DNA from: Paraglaciecola algarum
Lineage (GTDB): Bacteria; Pseudomonadota; Gammaproteobacteria; Enterobacterales; Alteromonadaceae
Direction: 5' to 3'
Assembly: GCF_021532655.1 (NCBI RefSeq)
Contig: NZ_JAKGAS010000004.1
Coordinates: forward strand, 124,001-188,000
Length of the DNA stretch: 64,000 nucleotides
A model generated the notes under the pieces. It did not search any database. It was not told where the DNA came from and saw only the letters and a program-made list of their open reading frames with translations. The stretch's first letter is position 1. Each line of letters opens with the position of its first letter. The translations under genes were made by a program, and so were the position numbers. Shown piece by piece: positions 18,469 through 28,603 of the stretch.

Positions 18469-18665
18469 ATCTACTCATAATTAACTAAGTGGTAACAATA
18501 AATATTACGTGAGCAAGATCTTAACCGCATTAACTTTTTATGAATTAAACAAATTTCGTAAAATTCACTTAGATAATGACAAGATTACTTAAACTAAAGT
18601 TCACAATCGCTTTTACCTAGCTCTTAGGTGAATTAAACTAACAAAAATTTCATTAGAGAATCAAA

Positions 18666-20333
18666 ATGGCTCAATACGTATACAGCATGTTGCGGGTAGG
18701 AAAAGTAGTTCCACCTGGTAAACATATCCTCAAAAACATTTCTTTAAGCTTTTTCCCAGGCGCTAAAATTGGCGTATTAGGTTTGAATGGTTCTGGTAAA
18801 TCTACCTTATTAAAAATAATGGCGGGATTAGATACAGACATTGAAGGTGAAGCTATTCCGCAAGCGGGTTTGAAAATTGGTTATTTACCACAAGAGCCGC
18901 AACTAGATGAAACAAAAGACGTACGAGGCAATATTGAAGAAGCCGTACAAGATGTGGTTCATGCCCTTAAACGTATTGAAGAAGTGTATGCTGAATACGC
19001 TGAAGAAGGCGCTGACTTTGATGCACTTGCCAAAGAACAAGGTGAACTTGAAGCTATCATCCAATCAAAAGACGGCCACAACTTAGATAACGCTTTAGAG
19101 CGCGCAGCGGATGCTTTACGCTTGCCACCTTGGGATGCGGATGTAAGCAAGTTATCTGGTGGTGAACGCAGACGTGTAGCCCTTTGTAAATTACTTCTGG
19201 AAAAACCAGAAATGTTATTACTCGACGAACCCACTAACCACTTGGATGCAGAATCAGTGGCTTGGTTAGAGCGCTTCTTACACGATTACGAAGGCACAGT
19301 GGTAGCTATTACCCATGATAGATATTTCCTAGATAATGTCGCAGGTTGGATCTTAGAGCTAGACCGTGGTCAAGGCATTCCTTGGGAAGGTAACTACTCT
19401 TCTTGGTTAGAGCAAAAAGATGCCCGTCTAGAGCAAGAAGAAAAAACTGAAAGTGCTCGTCAAAAATCAATCAAAACCGAATTAGAATGGGTTCGCTCAA
19501 ACGCCAAAGGACGCCAGTCAAAAAGCAAAGCCCGTATGGCGCGCTTTGAAGAGCTCAATACTGGCGATTACCAAAAGCGTAATGAAACCAGTGAGTTATT
19601 CATCCCACCAGGGGAAAGGCTGGGTGATAAAGTATTTGAAGTCAGTGGATTACAAAAATCTTATGGTGATAGATTATTAATCGATGATTTAAACTTCAAA
19701 ATGCCCAAAGGAGCCATAGTCGGTATTATTGGTCCTAACGGTGCGGGTAAATCGACTTTGTTCAGAATGTTAACCGGCCAAGAACAAGCTGACGCGGGAA
19801 CAATCGACATAGGTAAAACCGTACAATTAGCCAGTGTTGATCAATTCCGTGACCATATGGATGGCAACAACACTGTTTATAAAGAGATTTCTGACGATTC
19901 AGATATTATCCGTATAGGTAACTTTGAACTAAATAGTCGTGCCTATTGTGGTCGTTTTAACTTTAAAGGCTCTGACCAACAAAAGTTTATTAAAGACTTG
20001 TCTGGTGGTGAACGTAACCGTGTGCATTTAGCTAAGTTATTAAAAGCTGGCGGCAACGTATTATTACTGGATGAGCCTACCAATGACTTGGACGTTGAAA
20101 CCCTGCGCGCCTTAGAAAACGCCCTATTGGAATTCCCAGGTTGTGCCATGGTGATTTCACATGACAGGTGGTTCTTAGATAGAATAGCCACCCACATCAT
20201 GGATTACCGCGACGAAGGTAAAATCAACTTCTTTGATGGCAACTACACCGAATACGCCGCGTGGTTAAAAGACACCTACGGAACCGACGTAATAGAGCCT
20301 CATAGGTTGAAGTATAAAAAAATTAGTAAGTAA
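18666..20333 (+). CDS. ettA: Energy-dependent translational throttle protein EttA (ABC-F)
   Basis: A 555-residue soluble ABC-F ATPase that binds the ribosomal E site and gates the first peptide bond according to ATP/ADP level. It has two ATP cassettes: Walker A GLNGSGKST and signature LSGGERRRVALCKLLLEKPEMLLLDEPTNHLD in the first, GPNGAGKST and LSGGERNRVHLAKLL with LLLDEPTNDLD in the second, joined by the charged linker (EWVRSNAKGRQSKSKARMARFEEL). The N-terminus MAQYVYSMLRVGKVVPP is diagnostic of EttA. There are no membrane segments. Confidence 0.97.
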   Translation: MAQYVYSMLRVGKVVPPGKHILKNISLSFFPGAKIGVLGLNGSGKSTLLKIMAGLDTDIEGEAIPQAGLKIGYLPQEPQLDETKDVRGNIEEAVQDVVHALKRIEEVYAEYAEEGADFDALAKEQGELEAIIQSKDGHNLDNALERAADALRLPPWDADVSKLSGGERRRVALCKLLLEKPEMLLLDEPTNHLDAESVAWLERFLHDYEGTVVAITHDRYFLDNVAGWILELDRGQGIPWEGNYSSWLEQKDARLEQEEKTESARQKSIKTELEWVRSNAKGRQSKSKARMARFEELNTGDYQKRNETSELFIPPGERLGDKVFEVSGLQKSYGDRLLIDDLNFKMPKGAIVGIIGPNGAGKSTLFRMLTGQEQADAGTIDIGKTVQLASVDQFRDHMDGNNTVYKEISDDSDIIRIGNFELNSRAYCGRFNFKGSDQQKFIKDLSGGERNRVHLAKLLKAGGNVLLLDEPTNDLDVETLRALENALLEFPGCAMVISHDRWFLDRIATHIMDYRDEGKINFFDGNYTEYAAWLKDTYGTDVIEPHRLKYKKISK

Positions 20334-20358
20334 GCTGAGCCCTAATTAAGAAGCAATC

Positions 20359-20398
20359 TGGTTCCCTAAGAGGCATTGCAATGTCTTCTAGGGACCTT
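20359..20398. terminator. Long imperfect hairpin between convergent ettA and binding-protein genes
   Basis: GGTTCCCTAAGAGGCATT and AATGTCTTCTAGGGACC form an imperfect 16-17 bp stem with a tiny loop, placed between convergent genes. There is no clean T-run, so termination is only a likely role; a small palindromic repeat is the alternative. Confidence 0.45.
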
Positions 20399-20452
20399 AT
20401 TCTAGGTCTATGTTAACTTGTTCTTGCAACATAACCTTTAAACAACCGCAGA

Positions 20453-21286
20453 TTATTGTCCCTGAGTCTTTAACAAACCTGTATCAATAATCACTTTTGT
20501 CTCAGAAAAATCAGTCAAAACTTGAGATCCTAAATCAGACACTACTTGCCAAAATCTATTAACTTTATTCCTATTTCGCTTATAAAATTCTTTATTAAAA
20601 GGCACGTACCAATAACTTTTCATCACTATACCTTGCGTTACTGTTAGCTGTTTAGTTAAACCTGCTTTTAGTATTTCATGATGTGCAATTAATCGCTCTA
20701 CCACATAGCCATCTAACTTTTCATGCACAACTAAATTCAAGCCAGTGGCTAAACTAGTATGAAATGGGGGCAAAATTTTATTCGCTGCTAAATATTGATA
20801 ACTGATATACCCTAAAGGAGCATCTAACCCTAAGTAGTTATGTTTTTTATAAAGTTGAGGATCAAACAATTGATTTTCATCGAAAAAATTTGGCTTTAAT
20901 TGGTTATTATCATCGAACACTCCATTACGTTTTACGATAATTGGATATTCCACTTGTTGGATATAAAATACATCTTTGGGAAAGGCGAAAAATTTTTCTC
21001 TATCGGTATTTTTTATCATGGCCATCAAACTTTGCACTTGTCCATTTTTGACCATAGCTTGACACCTCAACCAAGGTTGACGAGTGAATTTAGCTTGAAT
21101 ACCTACTTTTAACGAAGCTTGCTTAACAACTTTAATTAATAAACCGTCAACTTTGTTATTTTTATGATCTTGTAACGATATATAGGGAAGATAGTCAATC
21201 TCTTCAATGCAAAAAATTACAGATTTTGCATGTAATGAGAAGGGGCCGAATAAGGTTAATATCAGTATGAAATATTTTGAAGGCAA
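20453..21286 (-). CDS. Periplasmic solute-binding protein (SBP family 3 type)
   Basis: The 277-residue protein begins with a signal peptide (about 1-20, ending LHAKS) and then shows the binding-protein family 3 order: VIFCIEEIDYLPYISLQDHKNNKVDGLLIKVVKQASLKVGIQAKFTRQPWLRC. The start is TTG at 21286, 7 bases after AAGGG. No ABC permease or ATPase is adjacent, so it is an orphan of the sort common in Alteromonadales, which may serve sensing or a distant transporter. The ligand is unknown. Confidence 0.78.
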   Translation of the reverse strand: MPSKYFILILTLFGPFSLHAKSVIFCIEEIDYLPYISLQDHKNNKVDGLLIKVVKQASLKVGIQAKFTRQPWLRCQAMVKNGQVQSLMAMIKNTDREKFFAFPKDVFYIQQVEYPIIVKRNGVFDDNNQLKPNFFDENQLFDPQLYKKHNYLGLDAPLGYISYQYLAANKILPPFHTSLATGLNLVVHEKLDGYVVERLIAHHEILKAGLTKQLTVTQGIVMKSYWYVPFNKEFYKRNRNKVNRFWQVVSDLGSQVLTDFSETKVIIDTGLLKTQGQ

Positions 21287-21364
21287 ATAAAATTCCCTTG
21301 AGTGTTAACAAAAAATGTAACCACTCCCACTATGTATAGTATCGACATTATTAACCATTAAACT

Positions 21365-22729
21365 TTAGTCGATAGCTTCTAGTGCCTCGGTCAACCTTTT
21401 TACCCCAATTACTTGCATATTCGGAATTTTTTGTTTGGGCATATTTGCGTATGGCACTATGGCCTTTTTAAAGCCATGTTTTGCGGCTTCGACTAAGCGT
21501 TCGATACCATTGGTGACTGGCCGAATTTCTCCTGCCAACCCTACCTCACCAAATACAATTAGATCTTTTGACAAAGCAAAGTTTTTAAAACTGGATACCA
21601 TAGACAATAACACAGCTAAATCTGCACCTGTCTCAGTAACTTTTACCCCGCCTACCACATTGGCAAATACATCTTGATCGTTCATTTGCACATTGCCGTG
21701 CCTATGCATAACAGCCAATAACATGGACAAGCGATTTTGGTCTAATCCTACGGCGATCCGGCGCGGATTGGCGGTTTGTGAATAATCCACTAAGGCTTGG
21801 ATCTCAACTAATAGAGCTCGTGTTCCTTCCCAAGTCACCATAACTACTGAACCTGGAGAAGCATCTTCTCCTCGACTGAGAAATATTGCGGAAGGGTTAT
21901 TGACTTCTTTTAGGCCTTTTTCCGTCATGGCAAATACACCTAATTCATTTACCGCACCAAATCTATTTTTTTGACTTCTCAGTGTACGGTATCGGCTATC
22001 GCTCTCTCCTTCTAACATCATAGAGCAGTCAATACAGTGCTCCAACACTTTGGGCCCAGCTAAACTCCCATCTTTAGTCACATGCCCCACTAAAAACATG
22101 GCAATATGGTTTTGTTTAGCAAAACGGGTTAAATAGGCTGCACTTTCTCGCACTTGGGACACACTACCTGGGGCTGACTGTACATCTGACACCTGCATCA
22201 CTTGAATGGAGTCAATCACCATGAGTTCTGGTTTATTTTTTAAGGCTAAATCACAAATAATGTCGACGTTAGTTTCGGCTAACAATTTTAATTTGTCTTT
22301 TGCTAACCCCAAACGTTCTGCGCGCATGGCCACTTGTTGTAACGACTCTTCCCCTGTGACATACAAAGCGCTTTTACCCACAGCCATTTGACACATCACT
22401 TGTAATAACATAGTGCTTTTACCTGCGCCTGGAGAACCACCAATTAACATTGCTGACCCAGGCACAATTCCACCACCCAACACACGATCGAGTTCTTTAA
22501 AACCTGAAGCAAACCTTGGTAAAGCTGTTAAATCAATATCTTGTAAAGTTTCTACTTTGGCCTGAGTTTGGCCTGAATAACCACCACCTTGGCGACTGCT
22601 TGAGCTAGCCGCTGCCACTACAAATTCGGTGACAGTATTCCAAGCTTGGCAATCCCCACATTGACCTTGCCATCTAGGATATTCAGCGCCACAATCCGCG
22701 CACACATATGCTGTTTTACGTTTAGCCAT
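21365..22729 (-). CDS. radA: DNA repair protein RadA (Sms)
   Basis: RecA-like ATPase that promotes branch migration in recombinational repair. The 454-residue protein has the N-terminal zinc finger YVCADCGAEYPRWQGQCGDCQAWNT (C10, C13, C27 and C30 region), Walker A GGSPGAGKSTMLLQ, the RadA-specific KNRFG motif (RSQKNRFGAVNELGVF), and a C-terminal Lon-protease-like domain (about 275-454, GVKVTETGADLAVLLSMVSS). All are intact. It is divergent from the PilZ gene. Confidence 0.97.
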   Translation of the reverse strand: MAKRKTAYVCADCGAEYPRWQGQCGDCQAWNTVTEFVVAAASSSSRQGGGYSGQTQAKVETLQDIDLTALPRFASGFKELDRVLGGGIVPGSAMLIGGSPGAGKSTMLLQVMCQMAVGKSALYVTGEESLQQVAMRAERLGLAKDKLKLLAETNVDIICDLALKNKPELMVIDSIQVMQVSDVQSAPGSVSQVRESAAYLTRFAKQNHIAMFLVGHVTKDGSLAGPKVLEHCIDCSMMLEGESDSRYRTLRSQKNRFGAVNELGVFAMTEKGLKEVNNPSAIFLSRGEDASPGSVVMVTWEGTRALLVEIQALVDYSQTANPRRIAVGLDQNRLSMLLAVMHRHGNVQMNDQDVFANVVGGVKVTETGADLAVLLSMVSSFKNFALSKDLIVFGEVGLAGEIRPVTNGIERLVEAAKHGFKKAIVPYANMPKQKIPNMQVIGVKRLTEALEAID

Positions 22730-22903
22730 ATTTCAATTCTTATAAATTTAATTTTAAGGTTGATAAACCCTTATAGATTATCGTATTTTACCTTACTGTA
22801 GAGTTTATAGATCACAGTTTTGTACTTTATTGCCGATAACAAAAAAACACCCTATAAAATTTGGAGTACTTAAGCTCCTTCCAACACATATATTTCAGGT
22901 GAT

Positions 22904-25423
22904 ATGAGCCAAGATTTAGAAGAATACAAAGACATAATCGAAGAGCTTAAGCCAATGATCAACGAACCTGAATTTAATCAGGTGTTGAGTCAGGTAGCTT
23001 CATCTATTCCTAAACAAAAACGTTTCCTACTCAAAATGGAGCTAAAACGTTTAGCCCGCCCCTGCACCCGATTAATCGATTTAAGGGGCTTAGTAAACGG
23101 CAAATGTCGTCTCTATGAACATGAAAACAAACAGCACTTTTTAGATGATGTCGCGATTGAAACATTTGAACGTCAATTGCGGATTTTTGGTGAGTACACC
23201 ATAGGTGTATACGAAGCAAGTACGAATACAGATAACAATTACCGCGTTATTCATAAAAAAGAACAACTGGCAGCGCAGAAAAAGAAAAATTTAAAAAAAC
23301 CGGTTGAAGTCAAACCTGAAAGTTTTATTGCCCCCTTGATTAAGTTTGGTAACTTTTCCCAGCGTGAAGAAGAACGAATGAATTATTCGGTCAACATTGA
23401 GATTTTCACAGCGCTAAACAAAAGTTTACAAGCCAATACCATAGATATTTCAGTCAACGGCTTAAAAGTAAAAGCCAGTAAAGAACATCTTTTTAAAGTA
23501 GGCGAAAGACTAACCATACAGTTTCGAGGTTTAGAAAAAGAGTACTCTTTAAATAAACGTCAGGGGATTTTGTACTCAATTGGTAGTATCGAACAAATAA
23601 AAGACGCACAACGCCTAAACTTACAACGTATAGATGAAAATCCAAATCTACCATTTGATAAATTTTTGAAGCAATTTATTCACGGTAACAAACGTCGCTA
23701 TAAGGTGAATTTAGAAAACACCATTAACGCCATTCAAAATAAAGCTTATGAACAATATTATATCCCCAATTTTACATCTATTCCCGTATTCATAGATAAG
23801 GTAGGAGATAGTTTTACCCCTAGGTACGCCTTAGCAAATGATAGTAATCGAGAAGAAATTCAATATTGGGCGAACGAAATTCAAGATTTAAAAATAGGTT
23901 ATATATTAACCGAAGAGCGAATTAAACAAGCATTAGCTCTACCTATAGGGAACCAAGAGTTATTTGTTTTTGTATTCAATCACATCAAAAATGAAAAAGT
24001 ATATTTTTACTCAGCAACCCATGATGAACTTGACCAAAAACCTCAGCTAAAAAAACTTTTTTTGGGTTATGGTTCTCGTAAAGCCAGTTGGCGTGTATAC
24101 AAATTACAACTAACAAAAATGGCTCCTGAACAAAGTTACCGTCCATTATCTATTTCAAATTCAATTAATGAGTCTGTTAAACGTCAAAATCAAAAACCTT
24201 CGCCAAGGTTAATGTCTCGACTTAAAAATTTAACTTACATTGCAGTATTAACTAATATTACAGACGAGTTAAGCACCGAACACTATCAACAACATAAGAT
24301 ATCTAGAGATCAACTTCCTCAGTTAAAAGTATTTGGTCATCCGCGAAACAAACCTCCCGCAATAGTCACAGTATACCGCTTTAAATATTTTAACCAAAGA
24401 CGAGAAACCCGCTTTTTATTGCGTACAGCAGTGAAATTAAATGTAGGTGATTTTGTGTTCGAAGGACACACTGAGGACATATCCACTAAAGGACTCAAAG
24501 TAGAGCTTACAAAAATATTTATCCGTGATAACTTAACTAAGGTCAGTTTGAGTTTCCCCCAATTACAAACAGTGACGAGTAAATATGATTTGTCTGACTT
24601 ACCTTATATAGTTAAACAAACTTCCAAAGATGGTTACGTTATCCATTTACAAAACTTTGTAACCGAAGAAAATAATACCGCCAGACGCTTTTTCGAAGCA
24701 TTAATTAAAGCTAATCGCTCAAAATTAAAAGCCTATAGAGATGAAGAAGAAGTACCAGGAATTGGTGAAGCCCTAAGAAATATTTATTCACAAAATGTGC
24801 TCAATTTTGCAATATTTTTGCGTAAAGACGATTTAGAGTTTGTTCCAGACGCAGGGGCCACATGGGCAAAATCAAATCGTATTTCAAGCTTATTAAAATT
24901 TCAAGCAGGCGATAATGAGTGTAATTTATATCCATTATTTAGAAATGCAAAAATTCGCCATGATTTTATTCCACATACCTTAGCGAATATTAAACCTAAT
25001 AGTAAACCGGTAGTGAAAGAACTATTTATTGCCTTTGATCCTAGTAAAAAAGACATTGGCGAAGCGATACTGAGTTATTATTCAACACAGTTCACCAAAC
25101 AAGAACAACGCAGACAGTTTATTAGTACAGCACTACAACATGGCCAATTTATTGCCATCAAACTATTTCTAGCCCGCACTGGTAGACCTGATTTTGAGAC
25201 CATGCAATCAGAATTAAACTACGTCAGTATTTACGCTATGCATAAGGCCAAAGGTTTAGAAGAACAATTGTGGAGCGTGAGTGCAATTGGCGATATTGTA
25301 GATGTCACTGATGAAGTACTTAAACGATTTAATTTTGATAACAAGGTTATAGAAAATAACCATAAAATACCTAAAACACATAAAATCAAACAAATAGGCA
25401 TAGAACAAATTCTTAAGGCTTAA
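22904..25423 (+). CDS. Large protein with two PilZ domains (probable cyclic-di-GMP effector)
   Basis: An 839-residue soluble protein without a signal peptide or membrane segment. Two PilZ-like cores are visible: the first near 154-190 (REEER, then DISVNGLKVK) and the second near 499-535 (RRETR, then EDISTKGLKVEL). Both carry the RxxxR and D-x-S-x-x-G elements that bind cyclic di-GMP. The remaining parts (about 200-490 and 560-839) are unrecognised and may be further divergent repeats of the same unit. Proteins of this size occur next to radA in related genera. The role is unknown; a link to surface or motility control is inference. Confidence 0.8.
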   Translation: MSQDLEEYKDIIEELKPMINEPEFNQVLSQVASSIPKQKRFLLKMELKRLARPCTRLIDLRGLVNGKCRLYEHENKQHFLDDVAIETFERQLRIFGEYTIGVYEASTNTDNNYRVIHKKEQLAAQKKKNLKKPVEVKPESFIAPLIKFGNFSQREEERMNYSVNIEIFTALNKSLQANTIDISVNGLKVKASKEHLFKVGERLTIQFRGLEKEYSLNKRQGILYSIGSIEQIKDAQRLNLQRIDENPNLPFDKFLKQFIHGNKRRYKVNLENTINAIQNKAYEQYYIPNFTSIPVFIDKVGDSFTPRYALANDSNREEIQYWANEIQDLKIGYILTEERIKQALALPIGNQELFVFVFNHIKNEKVYFYSATHDELDQKPQLKKLFLGYGSRKASWRVYKLQLTKMAPEQSYRPLSISNSINESVKRQNQKPSPRLMSRLKNLTYIAVLTNITDELSTEHYQQHKISRDQLPQLKVFGHPRNKPPAIVTVYRFKYFNQRRETRFLLRTAVKLNVGDFVFEGHTEDISTKGLKVELTKIFIRDNLTKVSLSFPQLQTVTSKYDLSDLPYIVKQTSKDGYVIHLQNFVTEENNTARRFFEALIKANRSKLKAYRDEEEVPGIGEALRNIYSQNVLNFAIFLRKDDLEFVPDAGATWAKSNRISSLLKFQAGDNECNLYPLFRNAKIRHDFIPHTLANIKPNSKPVVKELFIAFDPSKKDIGEAILSYYSTQFTKQEQRRQFISTALQHGQFIAIKLFLARTGRPDFETMQSELNYVSIYAMHKAKGLEEQLWSVSAIGDIVDVTDEVLKRFNFDNKVIENNHKIPKTHKIKQIGIEQILKA

Positions 25424-25777
25424 GCCATCGTCTCTTACATACTCAAGAAAAATAGAGCTAAGCTGAATTCTGGATAAACTATTATTTTATTATTATTCCA
25501 ATATTATTCTATTTAGACTGGGGGCCTCTATTTTTCAGAATACTCCATTATTAACCTTGGCTAGTACAGCAAATTGCTTAAGACAAGGTTGTGGACTACT
25601 CTTCCTATTTCAAGCTTCTAACCTCTACCATACCAACTAGGACATGTGCTCAGGGTAGTTTCAGACAGATGTCACCCATAGAGCATTAAACACTGAATTA
25701 GTTAACCTGGTAGTAAGGGTTTGTATTAAGCGAGTATTAAATACGTCAATTAAACGGATCTACGAGAGGAACATGAA
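25424..25777. other. 354-bp intergenic region, no gene seen
   Basis: No open frame or RNA gene is recognised. The only structure is a perfect 11-bp inverted repeat (GAAAAATAGAG at 25447-25457 and CTCTATTTTTC at 25526-25536) enclosing an AT-rich loop of 68 bases just after the PilZ gene. Promoter sequence for the next gene must lie toward the right end. Confidence 0.55.
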
Positions 25778-26374
25778 ATGAAAAAGGTTTTTCAAACTAT
25801 ATGGATACTTAGTATTGCTCTAGTGGCAGTTAGGGCTCTGGCTATGACTGACGAAGAAAAACAAGAGATTATTTATGCCAGTGAAGCAGCGCCAAATCAC
25901 ATTACTGATTCCGCGTCATTCCTTATGTTTCGTGACGGAAAATTTCAAACAATAAAAGAAGGTAATAACAAGTTTACATGTTTGGTCATACGCAATCCAC
26001 ACGGACGTTTTGAGCCGGCTTGTTTAAATAAACCAGCAATTGAATCAGTATTGCCCACACTTGAATACCATATGGAACGTCTTTATTCAGGAGCCAGTAC
26101 AAAGCAAGTGATGGATGAAATTACTAAGAAGTTCGAAATGAATACATTACCTTCGGCAAAAAATGGAGCTTTAGTGTATATGATGTCGCAAAATAATAAG
26201 GCTTATCTTGAAGATGCTAAAAAGTTGATTTCGTTTCCTCCCCATCAAATGTACTTCATGCCTAAGTTGCCAGTTAATGTATTTTCGTTAGAGGCTAGTA
26301 CTTTTTCTCCGGGAAGCCCCTGGGTTTATCAGGAGTACCCACACATGACGTCATTGATTGTTTTTACTAAATAA
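25778..26374 (+). CDS. Secreted hypothetical protein
   Basis: I do not recognise this 198-residue protein. It has a clear signal peptide (MKKVFQTIWILSIALVAVRALA, cleavage after residue 22) and the mature part is hydrophilic with mixed strands and helices and two cysteines (CLVIRNPHGRFEPACL), perhaps a disulfide. GAGAGGAAC lies before the ATG. It stands alone, with a 354-base gap before it and a terminator after it. Confidence 0.7.
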   Translation: MKKVFQTIWILSIALVAVRALAMTDEEKQEIIYASEAAPNHITDSASFLMFRDGKFQTIKEGNNKFTCLVIRNPHGRFEPACLNKPAIESVLPTLEYHMERLYSGASTKQVMDEITKKFEMNTLPSAKNGALVYMMSQNNKAYLEDAKKLISFPPHQMYFMPKLPVNVFSLEASTFSPGSPWVYQEYPHMTSLIVFTK

Positions 26375-26485
26375 CTTAATGATTAAAGTAAAAAAACTCA
26401 GATCGAAGTTAATAATTGGCTAGCTTTGAGTAATGATTAGATCAACAAGATATATTCTTACACAAAGCATTCGCTGATAAATGAA

Positions 26486-26533
26486 TAATGGAACGCAGAA
26501 TATTTTCGTTTATCGTTCCATTAGTATTTTTTA
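26486..26533 (+). terminator. Hairpin terminator after the secreted hypothetical gene
   Basis: TAATGGAACG (26486-26495) and CGTTCCATTA (26514-26523) form a perfect 10-bp stem with an 18-base loop, followed by a T-run (GTATTTTTT). It ends transcription of the gene at 25778. Confidence 0.65.
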
Positions 26534-26582
26534 GCCTTTCATTTCTGCAATGTTATAAGGACGATCTTATTACCTGAAGCAA

Positions 26583-27638
26583 TTATTGCCCAGCGGCTAA
26601 CATCCAAATTAAGGCATCCATTGCCCCTCTACTAATGGACACATCAGCTTGTTGGCGAACTATGGGTTTTGCATGAAAAGCCACACCTAAGGCAGCGGCA
26701 TTCATCATAACTAAGTCATTAGCGCCATCTCCCATGGCAATGGTTTGAGACTGGGGAATAGCCCATTTCTTTGCAAGTTCCACTAAGGTTTCTGCTTTTA
26801 CCTGTGCATCTATAATGCGACCAGTAACTTCACCTGTTAGCTTTCCTTCAAAAATACCTAATTGATTAGCTACAGCAGCATCTAACTCTAAACGCTCAGC
26901 CAAAAAATCAGCAAAATAAGTAAAACCGCCCGAAGCTATAGCTAATTTCCAATTATGTTGTTTTAGCACAGCTACCAAATTAGCAATACCCGGCATAAGC
27001 GGCAAAGCCAAACGAACTTGTTGAATGATACTTTCGTCGGCATTTTTTAAACAAGCCACTCGGGTACGTAAACTTTCGGCAAAGTCTAATTTACCTTGCA
27101 TAGCCTGAGCGGTGACACTGGCAACTTGCTCACCTACTCCAGCTAAAGCTGCGATTTCATCAATACATTCCACTGCAATGACGGTGCTGTCCATATCCAT
27201 CAACAACAAACCAGGTTCATCTAGACTTGGCGCTTTTCCAAGCAAACAAACTTCAAGACTCAACAGCTCAGCCAATTCAACTAAGCGTAACTTTAAGTCG
27301 GCTGTTTTATTGTGCGAAACATTATTAAGCGAAACATGATTAACCGTTACTTTTGCTCCAATCGCAAAGCCAGCAACACCAACAACTTTTACCACATAAA
27401 AATACTCAACATTTAAGTAAGCACTTAGTTCAGTTTGAACTTGTAGTAACTGAGCCAATTGTAAACCTTCAGTAAAGATCACCAAAGTTTGTAAGCTTGC
27501 AGAATTATGACTTGATAACTCAACCTTTTTGAGGACATTCCCAGTTAGCTGAAAACCCACTACTTCTTCATTTTCTGCTAAATTTTTTAAAAACAGATGA
27601 GATTGAAGTTGTTCATTGGTAATTGCAATATCTGACAC
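26583..27638 (-). CDS. serB: Phosphoserine phosphatase
   Basis: Final step of serine synthesis: dephosphorylates O-phosphoserine. The 351-residue protein has an N-terminal regulatory ACT-like part (about 1-135) and a HAD domain with the nucleophile motif LLMDMDSTVIAVECIDEIA (DxDxT), the ASGGF motif LAIASGGFTYFADFL and IAMGDGANDLVMMNAAALGVAFHAKP. Start is GTG at 27638. It is divergent from trmO across 173 bases. Confidence 0.95.
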   Translation of the reverse strand: MSDIAITNEQLQSHLFLKNLAENEEVVGFQLTGNVLKKVELSSHNSASLQTLVIFTEGLQLAQLLQVQTELSAYLNVEYFYVVKVVGVAGFAIGAKVTVNHVSLNNVSHNKTADLKLRLVELAELLSLEVCLLGKAPSLDEPGLLLMDMDSTVIAVECIDEIAALAGVGEQVASVTAQAMQGKLDFAESLRTRVACLKNADESIIQQVRLALPLMPGIANLVAVLKQHNWKLAIASGGFTYFADFLAERLELDAAVANQLGIFEGKLTGEVTGRIIDAQVKAETLVELAKKWAIPQSQTIAMGDGANDLVMMNAAALGVAFHAKPIVRQQADVSISRGAMDALIWMLAAGQ

Positions 27639-27811
27639 GTTATTTGATACCTTATAATCTAATTAGCTAAATGGTATCGAATGCCTTTAGTGATTGCTAA
27701 TGCCGATTTAAACAAATATATGCTTATACCAATCGCAGTAAATGTTGAACCATGATTATTTATCAGTAAAGATACCTTTTGTTTTTCGCCAAACCATAAA
27801 GTAAAAGTTTT

Positions 27812-28516
27812 ATGTCGATTCAAGTAACTGAAATTGGAAAAATACACACACCATACAAACAAAAGTTTGCTATTCCCAGGCAACCGGGCTTAGTACCTAG
27901 TGCCCTTGGAAAAGTAGTATTTAATAGTGATTTTAGTGATCCTAATTATTTACGCGGTATTGAAGAATTTAGCCACCTTTGGTTGTTATTTCACTTTCAC
28001 CAAACTGCTGAAAAGGGACATTCGCCATTAGTTCGCCCTCCTCGATTAGGTGGCAATACTAAACAAGGGGTATTTGCTACACGAAGCACCTTTAGACCAA
28101 ACAATATTGGTATGTCTGTAGTGGAATTAGTTGACTGGCAACATAAAAACAAACAATTAAGTTTAACTGTGCGCGGTATGGACTTATTAGACGGCACGCC
28201 AATTATAGACATTAAACCTTACATTCCTTATGCAGACAAAATTGATAATGCAATTGGCGGCTTTGCTCACCAAGCACCTAAATTGATGGAAGTTGATTTT
28301 ACGTATGATGCGGCTAAACAACTACTTAATGCCAATGTCCAATCTGTCAATTTAACCACCTTGATTACTGAGGTACTTAGCCAAGATCCCCGACCCGCTT
28401 ACCAATCCACTGAAAACCCAGATAAACAATACGGCATGACACTTTATAACTTCAATATTCAATGGCGAGTGGTTGAAAATAAGAACATTGTATTTTCAGT
28501 TGAGAAAATAAACTAA
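27812..28516 (+). CDS. trmO: tRNA (N6-threonylcarbamoyladenosine-37-N6)-methyltransferase TrmO
   Basis: Methylates t6A at position 37 of threonine tRNAs. The N-terminal TsaA-like barrel (about 1-135) is clear: IGKIHTPYKQKFAIPRQPGLVPSALGKVVF, then EEFSHLWLLFHFHQ, then RPPRLGGNTKQGVFATRSTFRPNNIGMSVVELV and DLLDGTPIIDIKPYIPY. The C-terminal part (135-234) is the small TrmO-specific domain, ending in DPRPAYQ. The 234-residue length is normal. It precedes proS by 87 bases. Confidence 0.93.
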   Translation: MSIQVTEIGKIHTPYKQKFAIPRQPGLVPSALGKVVFNSDFSDPNYLRGIEEFSHLWLLFHFHQTAEKGHSPLVRPPRLGGNTKQGVFATRSTFRPNNIGMSVVELVDWQHKNKQLSLTVRGMDLLDGTPIIDIKPYIPYADKIDNAIGGFAHQAPKLMEVDFTYDAAKQLLNANVQSVNLTTLITEVLSQDPRPAYQSTENPDKQYGMTLYNFNIQWRVVENKNIVFSVEKIN

Positions 28517-28603
28517 TTACAGAGCGAATAACCCTTTAGCCCTGCTAAAGCTACTGTTAGAATAGCCGCCGATTTTTCACCTACACTTGAGACTGTATTA
28601 TCC

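Noticed and set aside
25447..25536. Insertion-sequence remnant bounded by the 11-bp inverted repeat after the PilZ gene
   Set aside because: The arms are short, the interior is simple AT-rich sequence and no target duplication is visible; chance pairing in AT-rich DNA is a fair explanation.
27659..27883. Open frame of 74 codons between serB and trmO
   Set aside because: It overlaps the start of trmO in antisense and has no recognisable domain or ribosome site.
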